Shown: piece after piece, positions 43,401-52,758 of the stretch | Numbering within the stretch: position 1 is the first letter of the stretch | Layout of the letters: the number at the start of each line of letters is the position of its first letter | Source of the DNA: Opitutia bacterium | GTDB taxonomy: Bacteria > Verrucomicrobiota > Verrucomicrobiia > Opitutales > UBA953 | Length of the DNA: 64,000 nucleotides | NCBI GenBank assembly: GCA_003569245.1 | Contig: BGOM01000008.1 | Coordinates: 1 to 64,000, forward strand | Reading direction: 5' to 3' | Translations under genes and position numbers: made by a program | The notes under the pieces: generated by a model | The model's database searches: none | What the model saw: only the letters and a program-made list of their open reading frames with translations | Told to the model about the DNA's origin: nothing

Positions 43401-44245
43401 TGGCCCGTCGTGGCCGTGCTGTCGTTGCCGGCGTTCGCGCTGGCATCGCGCGGCGCCGCGACCGCGACGGCGAGCGGGGGCAGGGTGGTCCGGAAACGTC
43501 CGGTGAGTTGCTGGGCCGAGAGCGCCCGCCGATGCACGGCGACCTCATCGAGCCACCCGGAGAAGCTGTTGTTCGGGCTACCCGCCATCGATGAGCCGAG
43601 CCAGACGGCATCGTCGTCCACGAGGGGGGCTTCCCGGGTAGCCCCGCCCATGTCCCAGGCCCCTTGGATTTCCTGTCCGTCGACATAACCACGCACGCTC
43701 GCCGGGTCCCCGAAGACGTAGCTCACCGCGACGTGATGCCAGCGTCCGTCGTCGATGAGGCCGCGCTTGGTCGTCCAGCGGTGCCAACGGTCATCACCTT
43801 GGTCGCCGGCGGCCGGGGTCGTCGCGAAGAGGAAGCTCGGGCAGGCGGAGCCGTACATCTCGCGGAGGCGGAGCGCCCAGTTCTGGTTGGAGGAGCCCGC
43901 CTTCGTCCGGCCTTTGCCGATCAGGTAGACATTGGAGCCCTTGCGGAGACCATCCAGTTTCACCCAAGCCTCCAAGGTGATCGCGTCTCCGTTGGTGAAG
44001 TCAAACCGATGGTCCGGGGAGTCCGGTAGCATCAGGCGGGCGCCCTTGCCGTCGAACCGCGCCGCTTGGTTCTTCAGATCAAATGTCGGGTAGTCGGGTC
44101 GGCGGGGGCCGGGCTGAACAAAGACTACGCCGCCCGCGGCGACCAGGTCGGGCCGGGTCTCGCCTTGGAACGTCCAGGCGGGGGTGTCCTGAGCCACCAG
44201 GCCGGTGGCTAGGCATGCGAATAGACCTAGTCGGGCCAGGGGCAT
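40496..44245 (-). CDS. PSD1 cytochrome protein with N-terminal LamG domain (PSCyt1-DUF1549-DUF1553)
   Basis: 1249 residues, secreted (signal peptide 1-19). In order: a LamG domain (about 25-260), a PA14-like carbohydrate-binding domain (about 300-480), a PSCyt1 cytochrome part with CLECHQ near residue 590, DUF1549 (about 650-860) with a second haem motif CARCHDS near 826, and DUF1553 (about 920-1249; [15 protein letters not shown]). Two CxxCH sites predict two c-type haems. PSD1 proteins are very common in Planctomycetes and Verrucomicrobia and are thought to act in extracytoplasmic redox steps of polysaccharide use; this is not proven. It heads the operon PSD1-DUF1501-LamG. The CARCHDHK form of the other two copies is CARCHDSP here. 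Confidence 0.9.
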   Translation of the reverse strand: MPLARLGLFACLATGLVAQDTPAWTFQGETRPDLVAAGGVVFVQPGPRRPDYPTFDLKNQAARFDGKGARLMLPDSPDHRFDFTNGDAITLEAWVKLDGLRKGSNVYLIGKGRTKAGSSNQNWALRLREMYGSACPSFLFATTPAAGDQGDDRWHRWTTKRGLIDDGRWHHVAVSYVFGDPASVRGYVDGQEIQGAWDMGGATREAPLVDDDAVWLGSSMAGSPNNSFSGWLDEVAVHRRALSAQQLTGRFRTTLPPLAVAVAAPRDASANAGNDSTATTGHKATQGAAPAVKASSFTAWDQVRPGEVLVQLATQWKPEKNAWPGEVLPTTESYAAPAFGFFRPPHLYVTTGVRGDRGSPYFFRAGAKVTLPAGKHRLLLRGRGASALFIDDRLVLTTPFPPGGSDDKPVKVQDKFLDLGPTFRFAPPGNREAWCEFTSDGREHRIALETIVGYVINPKSRRRAELGETVAAISLAGSQTWSLLGPGSTPPTYDDDGWSRYAAQEENRLTALDDKHRAAARATEADYWRRRREAGQAWLRSTPEIPVPDGFAAHNPVDAFIADKLAAYRAEVGRPSDLDFHREVWPILESKCLECHQGAKAKGGLHLDTRAGALQGGKSDGPAIVPGDPSKGALLARICSTDDEERMPPKGPGLTVAERTLLRRWIQDGAHWPEFRPQPTQVAPVCSDLAFLRRVTFDVVGVPPTTAEIAAFEGDRSPDKRAKVIDRLLADPRAADAAMGYWQDLLAENPNILNPTLNNSGPFRWWLHESLRDHKPLDLMVTELVRLQGSERFGGPAGFGMASQNDVPMAAKATVLTAAFLGIDAKCARCHDSPATSTKQEQVFALAALLETKGVKVPATSSVALDKLREGGRKPLIEVTLAPGSIVQPHWPFPELATESVADELARDPHDPRDRLATLLTVPSNERFAQVMVNRLWTQLMGRGLVEQSGDFERSRDTHPALLRWLARELVRSGYDADHVRRLILNSQAYQRADDASLRTQPELYAARAPRRLTAEQIVDGLFAATGKPFRTEEVSLDIDGIRESDNSISLGQPTRAWMLTSTSNERDRPALALPRIQAVGDVLAAFGWRASRPDPLSERDHAANSLQPAILANGVMGTWLTGLSDDHGATALCREATSPEALIETLFLRVLTRRPTPAELQRYAERLRPGFATRLTETGVPPPTGPRRPAYYVSWSNHLDKDATLVRQQQSEDARRGDPATSRLEAGWRRRAEDALWALVNSPEALYH

Positions 44246-44355
44246 GGTTAAAGCTAGGACAAGGTGGTTGGGGGGCGGTTCAATCTTAAATACAGTACCG
44301 CTCATCGAAGGGTTGAAGGCTGGCTCAGGGTGGGCAACCTAGGACTACCCCCCCT

Positions 44356-45735
44356 ATGAAACCCTCGCTCCTCTTGCTGCTAGCCGCCGGTAACCTCCTC
44401 GCCGCCGACCCCGCCCTGACGATCTACAATGGCGGTTACGCGGTCGTCCGGGAGACTCTGCCCTTGGACCTGAAGGCCGGCGTCAACCAGGCCTCCTTCG
44501 CCGGCGCCACCTCGCAGGTCGAGCCCGACTCCGTCATCCTGCGGGACCTGGCGGGCAAGGTCGATTTCCGGATCCTGGAGCAGTCCTACCGCAACGACCC
44601 GGTGTCCCAGGCGATGCTGCTTTCGCTCTTCGAAGGCAAGACCCTCGAGTTCGTCCGCCACGAGGCGAACAAGCCGGACCGCACCATCGCCGGCAAGGTC
44701 GTGCGCAGCGGTTTCGTTCCGGGCGGTCAGTTCGTGGAGCCCATCATCGAGGTGGACGGCAAACTCCAGTTCTCGCTGCCCGGGGAGCCGATCTTCCCGT
44801 CTCTGGGGTCGGATAACATCCTCAAGCCGACGCTGAACTGGAAGTTGCAAACCGCCGCCGCGGGCAAGTTCGAGGCCGAGGTCGCGTACCTCAGCCGCGG
44901 TTTCACGTGGGAAGCCAGCTACAACCTCGTCGCCGAGGAAAAGGGCGACACCCTGGACGTGGTCGGCTGGATCACCATGAACAACCAGAGCGGCATGACC
45001 TTTCCGGAAGCACGGATCAAGCTCATGGCCGGGGACGTCCAGCGTGTCACGGAGAACTTGCCGCCGATGGCGATGGCCGTGGCCCGCGGTGGCGCGGTGA
45101 TGGACGCCGCGGTCGTCACGGAGAAGGCCTTCGACGAGTTTCATCTGTATACCCTCGCCCATCCGGCGACCTTGCGTGACAAGGAGACCAAGCAGGTCGA
45201 ATTCGTCCGCGCGACGGGCGTCAAGGCCGAGCGGATCTACGTCTTCGAGGGCCGGGGCAACACCCGCCGGGGGGCTCCGGGCAAGGTCCAGGTCTTCCGC
45301 GAGTTCCGCAATACCGAGGCCAACAAGCTCGGGCTCGCCTTGCCCAAGGGCAAGGTCCGCTTCTATTCGCAGGACGGTGACCGCCAGCTGGAGTTCGTCG
45401 GCGAGAACACCATCGACCATACCCCGAAGGGCGAGGTCATCCGGGTCCTGACCGGTAATAGTTTCGACCTTGTCGGCGAGCGCCGTCAGGTCAATCAGAC
45501 CGAGGATGGCGCCAATCGCGTGGCCACCCAGACGATCGAGGTGAAGTTGCGCAACCGCAAGGCCGAGCCGGTGGTCATCCGCGTCCGCGAGCACGCGACC
45601 CGCGGCGGCAAGTGGACGCTCACCGCGCAGAGCCAGCCGCACGAGAAGCTGGACGCGACCACCTTCGAGTTCGCCGTACCGCTCCAGCCCAACGAGGAGA
45701 AGGTCGTCACTTACACCATCCGGAGCACCTGGTAA
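44356..45735 (+). CDS. Secreted DUF4139 family protein
   Basis: 459 residues with a signal peptide (1-17). It begins with TIYNGGYAVVRETLPLDLKAG, has the conserved LSRGFTWEASYNLVAEEK in the middle, MNNQSGMTFPEARIKLMAGDVQR read as two segments, and VFREFRNTEANKLGLALPKGKVRFY near two thirds; the end (PLQPNEEKVVTYTIRS) is the usual DUF4139 close. The domain is a beta-rich fold of unknown function found in secreted proteins of many bacteria. It is a single gene, divergent from the PSD1 gene and convergent with the pyruvyltransferase homologue, 6 bases from its end. No enzymatic residues can be named. Confidence 0.88.
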   Translation: MKPSLLLLLAAGNLLAADPALTIYNGGYAVVRETLPLDLKAGVNQASFAGATSQVEPDSVILRDLAGKVDFRILEQSYRNDPVSQAMLLSLFEGKTLEFVRHEANKPDRTIAGKVVRSGFVPGGQFVEPIIEVDGKLQFSLPGEPIFPSLGSDNILKPTLNWKLQTAAAGKFEAEVAYLSRGFTWEASYNLVAEEKGDTLDVVGWITMNNQSGMTFPEARIKLMAGDVQRVTENLPPMAMAVARGGAVMDAAVVTEKAFDEFHLYTLAHPATLRDKETKQVEFVRATGVKAERIYVFEGRGNTRRGAPGKVQVFREFRNTEANKLGLALPKGKVRFYSQDGDRQLEFVGENTIDHTPKGEVIRVLTGNSFDLVGERRQVNQTEDGANRVATQTIEVKLRNRKAEPVVIRVREHATRGGKWTLTAQSQPHEKLDATTFEFAVPLQPNEEKVVTYTIRSTW

Positions 45736-45741
45736 GCCTGG

Positions 45742-46968
45742 TCAGCCCGCGGCGCGGGCGACCTGGCCGACCATGATCCGGTGGAGCTCGGCGGCGCGGG
45801 CGCGGGCGTCGGCGGCCTTGGCGCGGGCTCCCGCTGGGTCCTTGGCCATGGCCAGCACCGCATCGGGCAGGCGGGCCACCTCGGCCTCCTGGTCGAAGTC
45901 GAACAACCAATCGCCCAGCCCGAGGTCGCGCCACATCAGGCCCTTGGTCGTCTGGGTTTCCCAGCGGCAGACGAGGGCGGGGATGCCGTTGCCGATGGCC
46001 ATGATCGGGCTGTGCATCTCGTTGCCGAACAGGCCGGCGCTCCGGCGGTAGACGCTGAGCGCCTCGTCGGTCAGCCAGAAGTCCGGTTTCCAGGCGCAGC
46101 GCGCGCGGGCCGTCGGAGACAGCCGATCCAGGATCATCTCCTTGCCCAACGCCATCTGGGTTTCGTCCTCCGGGCAGAGCAGCACCTTCAGGTCCGTCTC
46201 ACGGGCGAGCCGCTCGATCGCCGTGCGGTGCGGTGCGTGGTCATGGTCCTTCAGGCGATCGTTCATCGCCTGCTTCGCCGGGTCGAAGGCCGCCTTCTTG
46301 CGCGGAATCGTCCAGTAAGGCGTCTGTCGGTAGCGGGGCAGACAACAAAGGAACTTGCCGGGCTGCAGGTCGAAGCGGCGCAGGAGCGCCTCGGCCCGGG
46401 CATCGTCGGCAAGATCGACGGCGAAGGCGCCGTCCGGACCGAACTCCATGAGGGGCGAGGTGACGCCCTTGGCCTTGGCCAAGGCGAGCGAAGCGCTGTC
46501 GCGAAAGTAGACGAAGCGGGCGCCGGAGAGCAGGCGGACGATCCTTTCCGGCAGGGAGGCTTCGACCACGGTGATGCCGAAGACGCCGTAGGGCTTGCCG
46601 GTGGTCTTGACCCAGCGTTCGACGGCGTCGGCCCCCACGAGGGAAGGTCCCGAGCCGTGGAGCAGGAAATCGCAGCGGGCGAATGCTTCGGTGAGCTCGG
46701 CGGTCGTCTGGGCGAAGCGCAGGGCCGGGAAGCGCCGCTGCAGCATGTCCTTGACCCCGTTGCCGACGTCGCCCGGCCAGAGGGTGACCTCGGCGGCGGG
46801 GAGATGCCGTTCGAGGAGGGCGAGCACGCCCGGGGTGTGGGCGATGTCGCCGATGTTCACCGTCTGCCAGGACGAGCGCAGCAGGATCCGGGGCGGGCGG
46901 CCCGGCGAGGCGCAGCCGGCGGCCAGGGTGGCGAGCAGGGTGGAGGCGAGGAAGTCGCGGCGAAGCAT
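45742..46968 (-). CDS. Polysaccharide pyruvyltransferase homologue with Tat/lipoprotein signal
   Basis: 408 residues. It belongs to the polysaccharide pyruvyl transferase family: LLRSSWQTVNIGDIAHTPG at the start (NIGD motif), FLLHGSGPSLVG, GVFGITVV, FRDSASLALAKAKG, FGPDGAFAVDL, and FGNEMHSPIMAIGNGIPAL near the end. Normal members are cytoplasmic and add ketal pyruvate to sugars. This one begins MLRRDFLASTLLATLAAGCAS, a twin-arginine signal ending in a lipobox-like AAGC, so it should be exported and lipid-anchored. How it would obtain phosphoenolpyruvate outside is unclear. It is the last gene of a run with two secreted proteins (gaps of 1 base). Confidence 0.82.
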   Translation of the reverse strand: MLRRDFLASTLLATLAAGCASPGRPPRILLRSSWQTVNIGDIAHTPGVLALLERHLPAAEVTLWPGDVGNGVKDMLQRRFPALRFAQTTAELTEAFARCDFLLHGSGPSLVGADAVERWVKTTGKPYGVFGITVVEASLPERIVRLLSGARFVYFRDSASLALAKAKGVTSPLMEFGPDGAFAVDLADDARAEALLRRFDLQPGKFLCCLPRYRQTPYWTIPRKKAAFDPAKQAMNDRLKDHDHAPHRTAIERLARETDLKVLLCPEDETQMALGKEMILDRLSPTARARCAWKPDFWLTDEALSVYRRSAGLFGNEMHSPIMAIGNGIPALVCRWETQTTKGLMWRDLGLGDWLFDFDQEAEVARLPDAVLAMAKDPAGARAKAADARARAAELHRIMVGQVARAAG

Positions 46969-46969
46969 T

Positions 46970-47734
46970 TTACTTAACTTGGTAGATGTTCACGTCGTCG
47001 ATCCAGACGGTGCTCGGGGCCAGGAAGCTGAACCAGCGTTTCATCGGGTGGGCGAAGCCCGTCGAGCGATGGCGGGAGACCAGTTTGCCGTCAAGCGAGC
47101 AGCGCATCTCGTCGCCCTCGGTCACGAGCGTCAGCGTGTGCCACGCGTTATCCGCCTTCAGCGGCACCGTGAGTTGCTTCGTCCGGAGGAGAGCCTCGAG
47201 CTCGGGCGCGACCTTGGTCTTCGCCGCGGTGGCCGCTTCCCTTTGCTTGCGGATCGCGAGGTTCATCTCGCCCGTCATGCTGTCCTTCAGGGTCAGCTGG
47301 GTCGGGGAGAGGATCGCATAACCGAGATGTCCCGCATGCACGCCGGGCAGCGACCGGTCGACGAAGCCCAGCTGCAGCGTCTCTCCTTTGTTCAGGCCTG
47401 GGAAGCGGAAGCGCAGCGTCACGCCCCCGTCGGCGAAGCCCGCGTCATGGTGGATGTGGATGGCGTGTCCGGCCTCCTTCGTCGCGCTGCTCACCTTGAG
47501 GATCCCCTCGTCGAGGTCGGCCTGCTTGATGTTCGGCACCCGGTCGGCCGTGGCGCTTTCCCAGCCGTTGCCGAGGGCCTTGAGTCCGGTGCCGGTCTCC
47601 TCGCGGTCGAAGGTGTCGGCGAAGAGCAGCTTGCCCTTCTCCTTGAGCCAGGCCGCGTCATCGCGGGCGGGCGGTTCAGCGGCGGCCAGCGTGAGCGTGA
47701 GAAGGCCGAGGAGGGTCAGGCGACGGAGGGGCAT
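46970..47734 (-). CDS. Secreted concanavalin-like domain protein
   Basis: 254 residues with a signal peptide (1-18) and one beta-sandwich domain of the concanavalin/DUF1080-like type. Features are LLFADTFDREETGTGLKALGNGW read as two segments, ILKVSSATKEAGHAIHIHHD, VTLRFRFPGLNKGETLQLGF, and a final WHTLTLVTEGDEMRCSLDGK with VWIDDVNIYQV. Related domains hydrolyse or bind sugars; no catalytic pair is evident. It stands between the DUF4091-like gene (1 base before) and the pyruvyltransferase homologue (1 base after), so the three form an operon on glycan metabolism, by inference. Confidence 0.75.
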   Translation of the reverse strand: MPLRRLTLLGLLTLTLAAAEPPARDDAAWLKEKGKLLFADTFDREETGTGLKALGNGWESATADRVPNIKQADLDEGILKVSSATKEAGHAIHIHHDAGFADGGVTLRFRFPGLNKGETLQLGFVDRSLPGVHAGHLGYAILSPTQLTLKDSMTGEMNLAIRKQREAATAAKTKVAPELEALLRTKQLTVPLKADNAWHTLTLVTEGDEMRCSLDGKLVSRHRSTGFAHPMKRWFSFLAPSTVWIDDVNIYQVK

Positions 47735-47735
47735 G

Positions 47736-50093
47736 TTATTTCGAGGTAGGTGGAGGGAGGGCGCTGATCGGCTTCAGGTGACTTGGATCCTGCGCGCGTG
47801 GGCGGGGGTCATGCCAGCGGACGCGGGGGGCGGGAGCCTGGGCGTCGAGCCAGGCGCCGAGACGCAGACGGAGTTCAGCCACCGAGCGGGCGGCGCCGTC
47901 GCCGAAGGCCGAGCTGCCGGCGTCGTCCGCGTACGTCTTGATGGTGCCGGCCCGCAAGCCGGGCAGGGCGAGCACGGCGGCGCCGACGGCATCGCGGTCC
48001 TGTCCGGAGGCGGCCGCGTAGATGGCGAGGTACTCGGCGAGCTGCTGCCCGGCACGGAACGCCTTGAGGCGCAGGCTGGGCATCGGGCCGTCGGGTCCGG
48101 GGTAGAAGACCGCGAGGTCATCGGGCTTTATCAGGGATTCTTTCGTCCCGATGGTTTGCCAGGGTACCACGCCGTCGGCGCCCAGCGCCCATGTCTCCGC
48201 GCACCAGGCGACGTTGCCGAGGAGGGGTTGGCCGTGCTTGGTGACGCTGCCGTACATGTAGGTCAGCTTGCCTTCGCGGCGATTGCGGCCGATCACGCGC
48301 TGCGGGTACTCGCGGAGCACGCCGGCTACCACGTCGACGTTGGTGACGCCGTCGAGAAGGTCGCGTTGCCACTCGGGGCGGGAGAGGTCGATGCGGAAGG
48401 CCTTGCGGACATCGCCATAACGCGCCGTGGCTTTCCAGAATTCCTCGCCGAAGCGGCGGATCGCCCAGAAATCCTGCGTGTGCTGGGGTTCGTCGTAGAT
48501 CCAGGTGGCCGAGGTGGTCTTCCAGCTGCCGGGTTTCCCGTTCTTGCCGTTCTTGAAGTAGACTTTGTTGTTCAGGTAGAACTCGAACATCGTCTCGTCC
48601 CAGCCTTTCTCGGAGAAGTGGCGCGCGAAGCCGGCGGCCGCGGTCGCGAACTCGCGCCAGTAGTCGGGCCCGAAGGCGTTTTCGATCCAGTAGCCGCCCT
48701 TGAAGTGCTTCTCGTGGTCCATCGGCCAGTTCTCGTTGAGCGGCAGGTAGAGGGCCTCCGTCGGCACTTTGCCGCGGGGCAGGTCGGCGAAGGCCGAACC
48801 ATCGGCGAGCGGGCCGAAGCGGGCATCCCAGGCCGTCCAGTCGAAGGAGCCGTCGGGGCGGAGCTTCGGCGCGGCGGTGACGCGGCCGCTCCAACCATAA
48901 GTGAGGATGTTGAGCGTCAGGCGATGCTCATGGGCGAGGCGGAACCACGGGCGTTCCTGGTCCATCATGCCGTATCCGTTCATCTGCGCGATGAACGACA
49001 ACCGGTCAGGGAGGGTGAAATTCCAGACCGTGACCGCAAAAGGCACGTCCTTGCCGCCGAGGCGCAGGGTGCCCCGATGTTCGCCCGGTCGGGCGTCCTT
49101 CGGGATCTGGAATTCCAGGAGGCGGCCGTTCGGCGAGGGCACCAACGGGTCTTGGTGGGCGCCGACCTTGCGGACATCGTAGCGCCGGACCGGCAGGTCG
49201 AGGACGACGCTTTGCGGGGCTTCCTCGAGCAGCATGGTCACCGCTTCGCCCTTGGCCGCGAAAAGCTTCAGGCCGGGGATCGGCAGGCCGGCCGCATCGG
49301 TGGCCTTCACCGTCGACGTTTCGGTCGTGAGCTTAGGCAAGGGCGGGAGTTCCGCGGCTTTGGCGGGCTTGAGCGTCGGATCGGGCGGGAAGGCCACGGT
49401 CGGGGCCGGCCCGTCCTCGAGCCAGAGCGTGAAATAGGGCGCGGACTTCCGGTTGCTGTCCTTGCTGGCGACGTAGCGGTTGGGGAAGAGCGCGTAGGTG
49501 AACTGGTCGCCGTCGCGCCGGTATTCGCTGCCGACGTCATCCATCACCAGGAAGCCGTAACTCCGGCCGTCGAGGCGGGCCTGGACGACCGCCGGTTCGA
49601 TCGGGATCGTCTGCCACCGGTTTTCATCAGGCGGGGTGGGGTCGCCGAAGCCCCAGAGCGAGCCGCCGAGGCCGAGGGAGACCGCGGTGACGTCCTTGCC
49701 GTCGCCGTTCCAGCGCTGTTCGCCGGTGCGCGCCCAGCGGAAGCTGCTCGCGCCGGGCTCCTTCGCGTAGCTGGTGCCTTTCCCTTCGACCCATTCCTGG
49801 GCGATGGTCGAGACCGTCGTGCGGCCGAGGATGGGTGCCGCTTCCAGGTGCAGGTGGAGCGTCGCCCGGACGACCCGTTTGCCGCGGAACTTCGTCGGGT
49901 CGAAGTCGATGAGGAAGAATTCCTGCGTGCCCTTCAGTTTCAGTTTGGGAGAGCCTCCGTTGTTGCCCTCCTGTTCGGAGGGGAACGAGGAGATCCAGGC
50001 ATCCCGTGAGGTCTCGACTCGGAGCGGGGTGGCGGCGATGACCTCGGCGACGCCGAGGGCGAAGAGCAGGCTGAGGGGTGTACAGCGGGTCAC
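47736..50093 (-). CDS. Secreted DUF4091-like glycoside hydrolase candidate with DNRLRE-like domain
   Basis: 785 residues with a signal peptide (1-21). The N-terminal part (about 22-230) is a DNRLRE-type binding domain (SRDAWISSFPSEQEGN, FFLIDFDPTKFRGKRVVRA). The central and C-terminal part (about 290-760) resembles DUF4091/(beta/alpha)8 glycoside-hydrolase-like proteins, with FYLNNKVYFKNG and the acidic motif TSATWIYDEPQHTQDFW, where Asp-Glu may be catalytic. No CAZy family can be fixed from sequence reading. The start is GTG at 50093; a TATCAA box lies 6 bases before it. It leads the run with the concanavalin-like protein and the pyruvyltransferase homologue. Confidence 0.75.
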   Translation of the reverse strand: MTRCTPLSLLFALGVAEVIAATPLRVETSRDAWISSFPSEQEGNNGGSPKLKLKGTQEFFLIDFDPTKFRGKRVVRATLHLHLEAAPILGRTTVSTIAQEWVEGKGTSYAKEPGASSFRWARTGEQRWNGDGKDVTAVSLGLGGSLWGFGDPTPPDENRWQTIPIEPAVVQARLDGRSYGFLVMDDVGSEYRRDGDQFTYALFPNRYVASKDSNRKSAPYFTLWLEDGPAPTVAFPPDPTLKPAKAAELPPLPKLTTETSTVKATDAAGLPIPGLKLFAAKGEAVTMLLEEAPQSVVLDLPVRRYDVRKVGAHQDPLVPSPNGRLLEFQIPKDARPGEHRGTLRLGGKDVPFAVTVWNFTLPDRLSFIAQMNGYGMMDQERPWFRLAHEHRLTLNILTYGWSGRVTAAPKLRPDGSFDWTAWDARFGPLADGSAFADLPRGKVPTEALYLPLNENWPMDHEKHFKGGYWIENAFGPDYWREFATAAAGFARHFSEKGWDETMFEFYLNNKVYFKNGKNGKPGSWKTTSATWIYDEPQHTQDFWAIRRFGEEFWKATARYGDVRKAFRIDLSRPEWQRDLLDGVTNVDVVAGVLREYPQRVIGRNRREGKLTYMYGSVTKHGQPLLGNVAWCAETWALGADGVVPWQTIGTKESLIKPDDLAVFYPGPDGPMPSLRLKAFRAGQQLAEYLAIYAAASGQDRDAVGAAVLALPGLRAGTIKTYADDAGSSAFGDGAARSVAELRLRLGAWLDAQAPAPRVRWHDPRPRAQDPSHLKPISALPPPTSK

Positions 50094-50146
50094 GGGGCGT
50101 TGATAGCCCGCGGCCGACCGCTTGCCACCCCAATGTCGGGCGCGCT

Positions 50147-51211
50147 TTACCGCTTGAGCACCCGGAGGCGGTGATTCTCAGAGTCGCCCACGAAGACCGT
50201 GCCATCCGGGTCGACCCAGATACCGTGGGGGCGGGCCAGGCCGCACTTCAGCGGATCGCCGTCCGGCCCGTCGTGCTTGGCGCCCGTCCCGAGCATCAGC
50301 TCAAGGTTACCCGTCTTCGCGTCGATCATCCGGATGGAGTGGGATTCGGTGTCGACCAGCCAGGCATTGCCTTGGGCGTCGACGGCGACCCCTTTCGGGC
50401 CGCTGAGGGTGGCGAGCTTGGCCGGGCCGCCGTTGCCGGTGAACCCCTTCTTCCCGTTCCCGGCGATGTGGGTGATTTTGTCGGCCTTCAGGTCGAGTTT
50501 GAAGACCTGATTGCCCTCGCGGGTGCAGACCCAGAGGTTGCCGGCGGCGTCGAAGTCGATCGAGCGCGGCCCCCGGAGCGGCGTGCCCTTGACCGGGGCG
50601 CCGTCGGGGGTGGCGCCGGGCTGGCCCGTCCCGGCGATGGTGCTGATCCGCTTGGTCTTCATGTCGACCTTGCGGATCACGTGGTTGCCGATGTCGCAGA
50701 TGAACAAGTCGCCGTTGCCGTCGAACTGGATGCTGTGCGGCTGCTTCAGCTGGGCCTGCTCGGCCGGTCCGCCGTCGCCGGAGTAGCCTGGTTTGCCGGT
50801 GCCGACGACCGTGGTGATGATGCCTGTCTTCACGTCGATCTTGCGCACGGCGTGGTTCTGCATGTCGACCACGAAGAGATTACCGCGCTTCGGGCCGAAG
50901 CGCAGTTCGTGGGGAAGGTTGAAGGTCGCCGCCTTGGCGGGGCCGCCATCACCGGAGTAGCCCGCCTTGCCCGTGCCGGCGATCAGCGTGATCTGGCCGT
51001 CCTTGTCCACGCGCCGGATGCGCTGGCCGCCATATTCGCAATACCAGATCGCGCCGTCGGGACCACGGACCACTCCGAAGGGATTGTCCATCTTCGCCGC
51101 GGTGGCCGGACCGCCGTCGCCGGCGAAGCCCTTTTCGCCGGTACCGGCGAAGGTCGAGACAGACGCGGCGGAGAGGGAGGCGGCCGCAAGGATCAGGAGG
51201 AGGCGGAGCAT
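50147..51211 (-). CDS. Secreted NHL-repeat beta-propeller protein
   Basis: 354 residues with a signal peptide (1-17). Six repeats of the NHL type fill the chain, each with the pattern AGTGxxGYSGDGGPA, then a Pro-Asp-Gly-xx-Trp/Leu loop and IRKVD: for example at residues 22-70, 78-125 and 136-183. This predicts a six-bladed propeller with a central surface for a ligand or a protein partner. It may bind sugars or contact the PSD1/DUF1501 proteins next to it; no active site is evident. It lies 140 bases downstream of the DUF1501 gene, separated by a heptamer repeat, so it may be transcribed together with it or alone. Confidence 0.85.
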   Translation of the reverse strand: MLRLLLILAAASLSAASVSTFAGTGEKGFAGDGGPATAAKMDNPFGVVRGPDGAIWYCEYGGQRIRRVDKDGQITLIAGTGKAGYSGDGGPAKAATFNLPHELRFGPKRGNLFVVDMQNHAVRKIDVKTGIITTVVGTGKPGYSGDGGPAEQAQLKQPHSIQFDGNGDLFICDIGNHVIRKVDMKTKRISTIAGTGQPGATPDGAPVKGTPLRGPRSIDFDAAGNLWVCTREGNQVFKLDLKADKITHIAGNGKKGFTGNGGPAKLATLSGPKGVAVDAQGNAWLVDTESHSIRMIDAKTGNLELMLGTGAKHDGPDGDPLKCGLARPHGIWVDPDGTVFVGDSENHRLRVLKR

Positions 51212-51228
51212 GGCGGGGGAGGGTAGAG

Positions 51229-51301
51229 TGCGGAGTAAAGAGTACGGAGTGCAGAGTACGGAGTACGGAGAGAGTACGGAGTGCAGTGTGCGGAGGCGGA
51301 G
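51229..51301. repeat. TACGGAG heptamer array
   Basis: Ten degenerate heptamers follow without gaps except one 4-base slip: TGCGGAG TAAAGAG TACGGAG TGCAGAG TACGGAG TACGGAG, AGAG, TACGGAG TGCAGTG TGCGGAG, then GCGGAG. The array sits between the DUF1501 and NHL genes. The remaining 51302-51350 is purine-rich (GGGACAGAAGCAGAGGCAGG) and resembles the hexamer arrays. No gene is seen here. Confidence 0.85.
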
Positions 51302-51350
51302 GGAGGGTGAGGAAAAGGGACAGAAGCAGAGGCAGGGGACGGTCGCAGTG

Positions 51351-52757
51351 CTAGGCGATGATGTCCTTCACCACATTGCCGTGCACGTCGGTGAGGCGGA
51401 AGTCGCGTCCGCCGAAGCGGTAGGTGAGTTTCTCGTGGTCGATGCCGAGCTGGTGGAGGATCGTGGCCCAGAAGTCGTAAACCGTCAGCGGCTTGTCGAC
51501 GGCGTAGTAGCCGAGCTCGTCGGTCGCGCCGAAGACGGTGCCGGGTTTGAAGCCGCCACCGGCGACCCATAGGCTGAAGCCATAGGGGTTGTGGTCGCGT
51601 CCATCACCGCCTTGCGAAAACGGCGTGCGGCCGAACTCGCCGGAGAAGATGACGATGGTGCTGTCGAGGAGGCCGCGCTGCTTGAGGTCCTTGAGGAGAG
51701 CGGCGATAGGCTGGTCGACCTGGTGGGCCATCTGGGTGTGGCCTTTCACGATCGCGCCATGATGGTCCCATGGGTTGGCGGGATTGCCGCCGCCGAGATT
51801 CGCGGAGAGGCAGCTCAGCTCGACGAACCGGACGCCGCGTTCGACGAGGCGTCGCGCCAGCAACGCCTGACGGGCGTAGCCGGCGGTGAGCTTATCCGGC
51901 GAGTCGATGCCATACATGGCCTGCGTGGCCGCGGATTCGCCGCGGAGGTCGCAGATCTCGGGGACGGCGGCCTGCATCCGGTAGGCGGTCTCGTAGTTGC
52001 GGATGGCGGCCTCGACCTGCGGTTCGCGGGAGGCTTCGGCGAAGGCCCGGTCGACCTCGTGGATGAAGCCGAGGCGTCGGCGCTGCGCGGCGTCGGCTTC
52101 CCCGGGCTTGATGTTGGCGAGGGGCAGGGCGCCGTCGGCCTTGATGATCGAGGCCTGATGCTGGCCGGGCAGGTAGCCGTTGTTGAACAGGCCCACGCCG
52201 CCGTGCGGGACGCCGGCGTTGCCGCTCTGCAGGACGACAAAGCCGGGGAGGTTCTGGTTCTCCGTCCCCAGACCGTAGTTCATCCAGGCGCCCGCGCTGG
52301 GGTGCCCCATGAAGGGGAAGCCGGTGTGGAAGAAGTAGTTCCCTTGGGCGTGCTCGCTGACCTTGCTGGTCATCGACCGGACGACCGTGAGGTCGTCGGC
52401 GCACGCGGCGATCTGCGGGAAAAGGTTGGTCATCTCGATGCCCGACCGGCCGTAGCGCCTGGTTTCCCACGGGCTGCCCATGATGTTGCCGTTGTTGTTG
52501 AAGACCGTGCGTTGGACCGGGACCGGCATCGGTTTCCCGTTGAGTTTGGTCAGGGCGGGCTTGGGATCGAAGGAGTCGACGTGCGAGACGCCGCCGGACA
52601 TGTAGCAGAAGATGACGTTCTTGGCCTTGGCCTTCAGGGGGCGCTTGCCGGTGGCTTCGGCGCCGAAGGCAGGCGAGGCGAGGAGGCCGGACAGGGCGAT
52701 GCCGCCGAAGCCCAGGGAGCAGCGGCGGAGCAGTTCGCGGCGGGTGAGCGGGTGCAT
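51351..52757 (-). CDS. DUF1501 family protein
   Basis: 468 residues. A twin-arginine signal ([21 protein letters not shown] read as two parts: RRELLRR and a hydrophobic run to residue 33) leads into the DUF1501 domain of the alkaline phosphatase/sulfatase fold: [18 protein letters not shown] at the front, [13 protein letters not shown] and WDHHG in the second half, then [11 protein letters not shown] and [12 protein letters not shown], the family hallmarks. The activity is unknown. It starts 1 base after the PSD1 stop, as in many PVC genomes, and so is co-translated with it. Export by Tat suggests folding with a cofactor or metals in the cytoplasm. Confidence 0.93.
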   Translation of the reverse strand: MHPLTRRELLRRCSLGFGGIALSGLLASPAFGAEATGKRPLKAKAKNVIFCYMSGGVSHVDSFDPKPALTKLNGKPMPVPVQRTVFNNNGNIMGSPWETRRYGRSGIEMTNLFPQIAACADDLTVVRSMTSKVSEHAQGNYFFHTGFPFMGHPSAGAWMNYGLGTENQNLPGFVVLQSGNAGVPHGGVGLFNNGYLPGQHQASIIKADGALPLANIKPGEADAAQRRRLGFIHEVDRAFAEASREPQVEAAIRNYETAYRMQAAVPEICDLRGESAATQAMYGIDSPDKLTAGYARQALLARRLVERGVRFVELSCLSANLGGGNPANPWDHHGAIVKGHTQMAHQVDQPIAALLKDLKQRGLLDSTIVIFSGEFGRTPFSQGGDGRDHNPYGFSLWVAGGGFKPGTVFGATDELGYYAVDKPLTVYDFWATILHQLGIDHEKLTYRFGGRDFRLTDVHGNVVKDIIA

Positions 52758-52758
52758 C

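Noticed and set aside
51229-51301. CRISPR array
   Set aside because: The units are 7 bases long and contiguous, with no spacers, and there are no cas genes.
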